Positions 5,860 through 6,935 of a stretch of DNA of 6,935 bases are shown here, one piece after another; the first letter of the stretch is position 1, and each line of letters opens with the position of its first letter. The DNA is from Tannerella sp. GTDB taxonomy: Bacteria > Bacteroidota > Bacteroidia > Bacteroidales > Tannerellaceae. Where the stretch lies: positions 1-6,935 of the forward strand of contig JAIRXI010000103.1 in the NCBI GenBank assembly GCA_031268395.1, given 5' to 3'. The position numbers and the translations under genes are program-made. A model generated the notes under the pieces. The model searched no databases. It saw only the letters and a list, made by a program, of their open reading frames with translations, and was not told the origin of the DNA.

Positions 5860-6663
5860 ATGATGAAGAAAAAAATCAGTATAAATGCCATTGGCCGCTG
5901 TCTGATAACGGCTTTTGCGCTTTGGTTTGCAACAGGATGCGAGGATATTACACCCGTATTGACCGAAGGAAAGGTCGACATCGTCGAATCACTGCTGGAC
6001 ATCGGTCTGAAAGGATATGCCATTGATTCCGTGTATACGGAATTTGAGTTCTACCGGGGAGCGACCTCGCGGATTACGGGTTTCCGCAAAGGCATCATCC
6101 GTCATGAAAACGGGGCGGTTCAGTCCATACAGTGGAGCAGTACGTCGCCCACGGTGGTATACGGCGGAAGCTATATCCACTACTCCCACGAGGGTATCCA
6201 AAGCGACATTATGCTGAATGCGTACGGTTTTGCGGACGATGTGACGAACAGGCACAGCGACGGCAGCCTCCAGTCCCGCATGGTGTATACGTACGATGCG
6301 GCGGGGCGCTTGCTGTACGTCCGCGTGGAACGTCCCGGACTGGAGCCTGTGTATGAGGCTTACGAATATGGAGACGATGCCATTTTGATCATAGAAGAAG
6401 GCATTGTCTACCCGATTCCCCTGTCCGTCCGGGACGGGAACAGTACGGTTAAGCAGGAGAATGCCGGATATATATGCGACGTGCTGAGGTTCGGGACTTC
6501 TCCGCTGACCCGGTACATCATCATTCCGGACCTGTACTACCAGGGAATTTACGGTACGCCCGTCAAGTATCTGCCGGCCGGGATGATTGAGGTCAGAGAC
6601 TCCGGGAATGGCGTCCAGTCCGCCATTACGCGTGTGGGAAACAGCCATTTCTTTTACCACTGA
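5860..6663 (+). CDS. Exported lipoprotein of unassigned family (possibly DUF4595-like)
   Basis: A 267-residue envelope lipoprotein of unknown function. Two adjacent in-frame ATGs (5860 and 5863) could start it. The signal peptide has KKK at 3-5, a hydrophobic stretch (LITAFALWF) and a lipobox ATGC with lipidated Cys27. A longer frame exists upstream to 5719, but those codons overlap the end of tamL, the stem-loop and the -7 box, so they are rejected. The mature N-terminus is acidic (Cys-Glu-Asp), which could favour surface export in this phylum; this is inference. The rest looks beta-rich, with repeated short strands and a motif YTYDAAGRL at 143-151. That motif resembles Bacteroidota lipoproteins with YD-type repeats such as DUF4595, but I am not certain of the family. 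It has its own promoter and ends 64 nt before a strong hairpin. Its position next to tamL may be coincidental. Confidence 0.8.
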   Translation: MMKKKISINAIGRCLITAFALWFATGCEDITPVLTEGKVDIVESLLDIGLKGYAIDSVYTEFEFYRGATSRITGFRKGIIRHENGAVQSIQWSSTSPTVVYGGSYIHYSHEGIQSDIMLNAYGFADDVTNRHSDGSLQSRMVYTYDAAGRLLYVRVERPGLEPVYEAYEYGDDAILIIEEGIVYPIPLSVRDGNSTVKQENAGYICDVLRFGTSPLTRYIIIPDLYYQGIYGTPVKYLPAGMIEVRDSGNGVQSAITRVGNSHFFYH

Positions 6664-6724
6664 AAGATCGCCTGTCTCCGGCGCAGCAAAGTGTTGTTGG
6701 AGGCACGCGGATGACGCGGATATT

Positions 6725-6760
6725 AAACCCGACATGTCCATTAGACACTTCCCCCCGTCG
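6725..6760 (-). repeat. Interspersed intergenic repeat, copy 2 (reverse orientation)
   Basis: On the minus strand it reads a G-rich run ending in GGGAA, then the exact core GTGTCTAATGGAC (6748-6736), then ATGTC and GGGTTT. This is the same order as copies 1 and 4. The G-run is about three bases longer than in copy 4. Confidence 0.8.
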
Positions 6761-6780
6761 TGTCTAATGGACATGTTGGG
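6728..6780 (+). terminator. 21-position hairpin formed by two facing repeat copies
   Basis: The left arm 6728-6748 is complementary to 6760-6780 at 20 of 21 positions, the exception being a G-T pair (6731/6777). The loop is 11 nt and C-rich. Outer TATT (6721-6724) and AATA (6784-6787) could add a few pairs. It lies 64 nt after the lipoprotein stop and is the first strong structure its transcript would meet, so it may act as terminator or 3' stabiliser. No clear T-tract follows, so an intrinsic mechanism is uncertain. Confidence 0.55.
6760..6780 (+). repeat. Interspersed intergenic repeat, copy 3 (partial)
   Basis: The exact core GTGTCTAATGGAC is at 6760-6772, followed by ATGTTGGG. The upstream GGGAA part is replaced by the neighbouring inverted copy, and GGGTTT is degraded to GGGATA. 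Confidence 0.8.
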
Positions 6781-6788
6781 ATAAATAC

Positions 6789-6800
6789 ACACTTCCCCCG
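6789..6800 (-). repeat. Possible truncated repeat fragment
   Basis: ACACTTCCCCC (6789-6799) repeats the sequence at 6745-6755 directly. It equals the reverse complement of the G-run/GGAAGTGT half of the repeat, without the rest of the core. It may be a remnant of a fifth copy or a chance match. Confidence 0.3.
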
Positions 6801-6812
6801 TTCATCGTTCAT

Positions 6813-6865
6813 AGAAGACGGGTTGACGGGCGGATATTCCGTTTGCTGCCTGCCGGCCGTCTTCT
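6813..6865. repeat. 9-bp inverted repeat with inner mini-hairpin
   Basis: AGAAGACGG (6813-6821) is the exact reverse complement of CCGTCTTCT (6857-6865), 35 nt apart. Between them CGGATATTCCG (6831-6841) can form a small 4-bp hairpin. It sits between repeat copies 3 and 4, so it could be part of a larger structured unit. Confidence 0.5.
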
Positions 6866-6868
6866 CTT

Positions 6869-6908
6869 CCGGACACGACGGGAAGTGTCTAATGGACACT
6901 TCGGGTTT
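6869..6908 (+). repeat. Interspersed intergenic repeat, copy 4 (40 nt)
   Basis: The exact core GTGTCTAATGGAC is at 6885-6897. This copy is the same length as copy 1 and matches it at 35 of 40 positions. Its 3' half can also fold: AATGGACA (6891-6898) is the exact reverse complement of TGTCCATT (6908-6915) across 9 nt. Confidence 0.85.
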
Positions 6909-6935
6909 GTCCATTGGCGTATCATCCGTTATCGG

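Larger units (their letters stand above)
6664..6935. other. Non-coding, repeat- and hairpin-rich right end
   Basis: No credible gene was found in these 272 nt. They hold three copies of the interspersed repeat, two of them head-to-head, plus a truncated fragment, a 9-bp inverted repeat (6813-6865) and a self-complementary stretch (6891-6915). The first 60 nt after the lipoprotein stop show nothing notable. The neighbouring gene beyond the right edge is not visible. Confidence 0.7.

Noticed and set aside
5989..6792. 267-codon minus-strand frame opposite the lipoprotein gene
   Set aside because: It would start inside the repeat hairpin and has no signal or domain. The plus strand has a promoter, a signal peptide and a lipobox.
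6725..6908. CRISPR array or integron attC sites
   Set aside because: The repeat copies are not regularly spaced, occur in both orientations, and show no spacers of uniform length or attC-type core sites.

Overview
The window looks like chromosomal DNA from a Bacteroidota bacterium, most likely Bacteroidales. Three things point there: several exact copies of the Bacteroidota -7 promoter element TAnnTTTG placed about 20 nt before start codons, A-rich leaders without clear Shine-Dalgarno sites, and a TamL-type Omp85 lipoprotein, a form typical of this phylum. The genes are fairly GC-rich, so an Alistipes-like genus is possible, but the sequence alone does not settle the genus.

Layout from left to right. 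The minus-strand gene at 1-768 is cut by the left edge and encodes a secreted protein with tandem lamin-tail domains. A 216-nt divergent intergenic region with two inverted repeats and a -7 box follows. Then come asd (985-2010, +), aspartate-semialdehyde dehydrogenase, and a nested-hairpin terminator. A 40-nt intergenic repeat separates asd from a convergent SpoU/TrmH-family RNA methyltransferase gene (2175-2921, -). An AT-rich patch (about 2925-3345) holds an unrecognised 97-codon minus-strand gene and a possible 40-codon ORF. A divergent promoter pair separates it from a 776-residue TamL-like outer-membrane lipoprotein (3423-5753, +). A long AT-rich stem-loop follows tamL, then a lipoprotein of unassigned family with its own promoter (5860-6663, +). 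The right end (6664-6935) is non-coding and full of inverted repeats.

The genes do not form one pathway: most appear to be separate transcription units. asd serves lysine, threonine and methionine synthesis and cell-wall diaminopimelate. The methyltransferase modifies RNA. TamL and the lipoprotein belong to the cell envelope. No mobile element, CRISPR array, tRNA or rRNA was seen.

The least explained signal is a short interspersed repeat with the exact 13-nt core GTGTCTAATGGAC. It occurs four times, always between genes and in both orientations. Two copies face each other to make a 21-position hairpin just after the last gene, and a third copy sits in another self-complementary stretch. Other points of note are a hairpin at the predicted 5' end of the asd transcript, the divergent promoter that redefines two start codons, and the AT-rich small-ORF patch.
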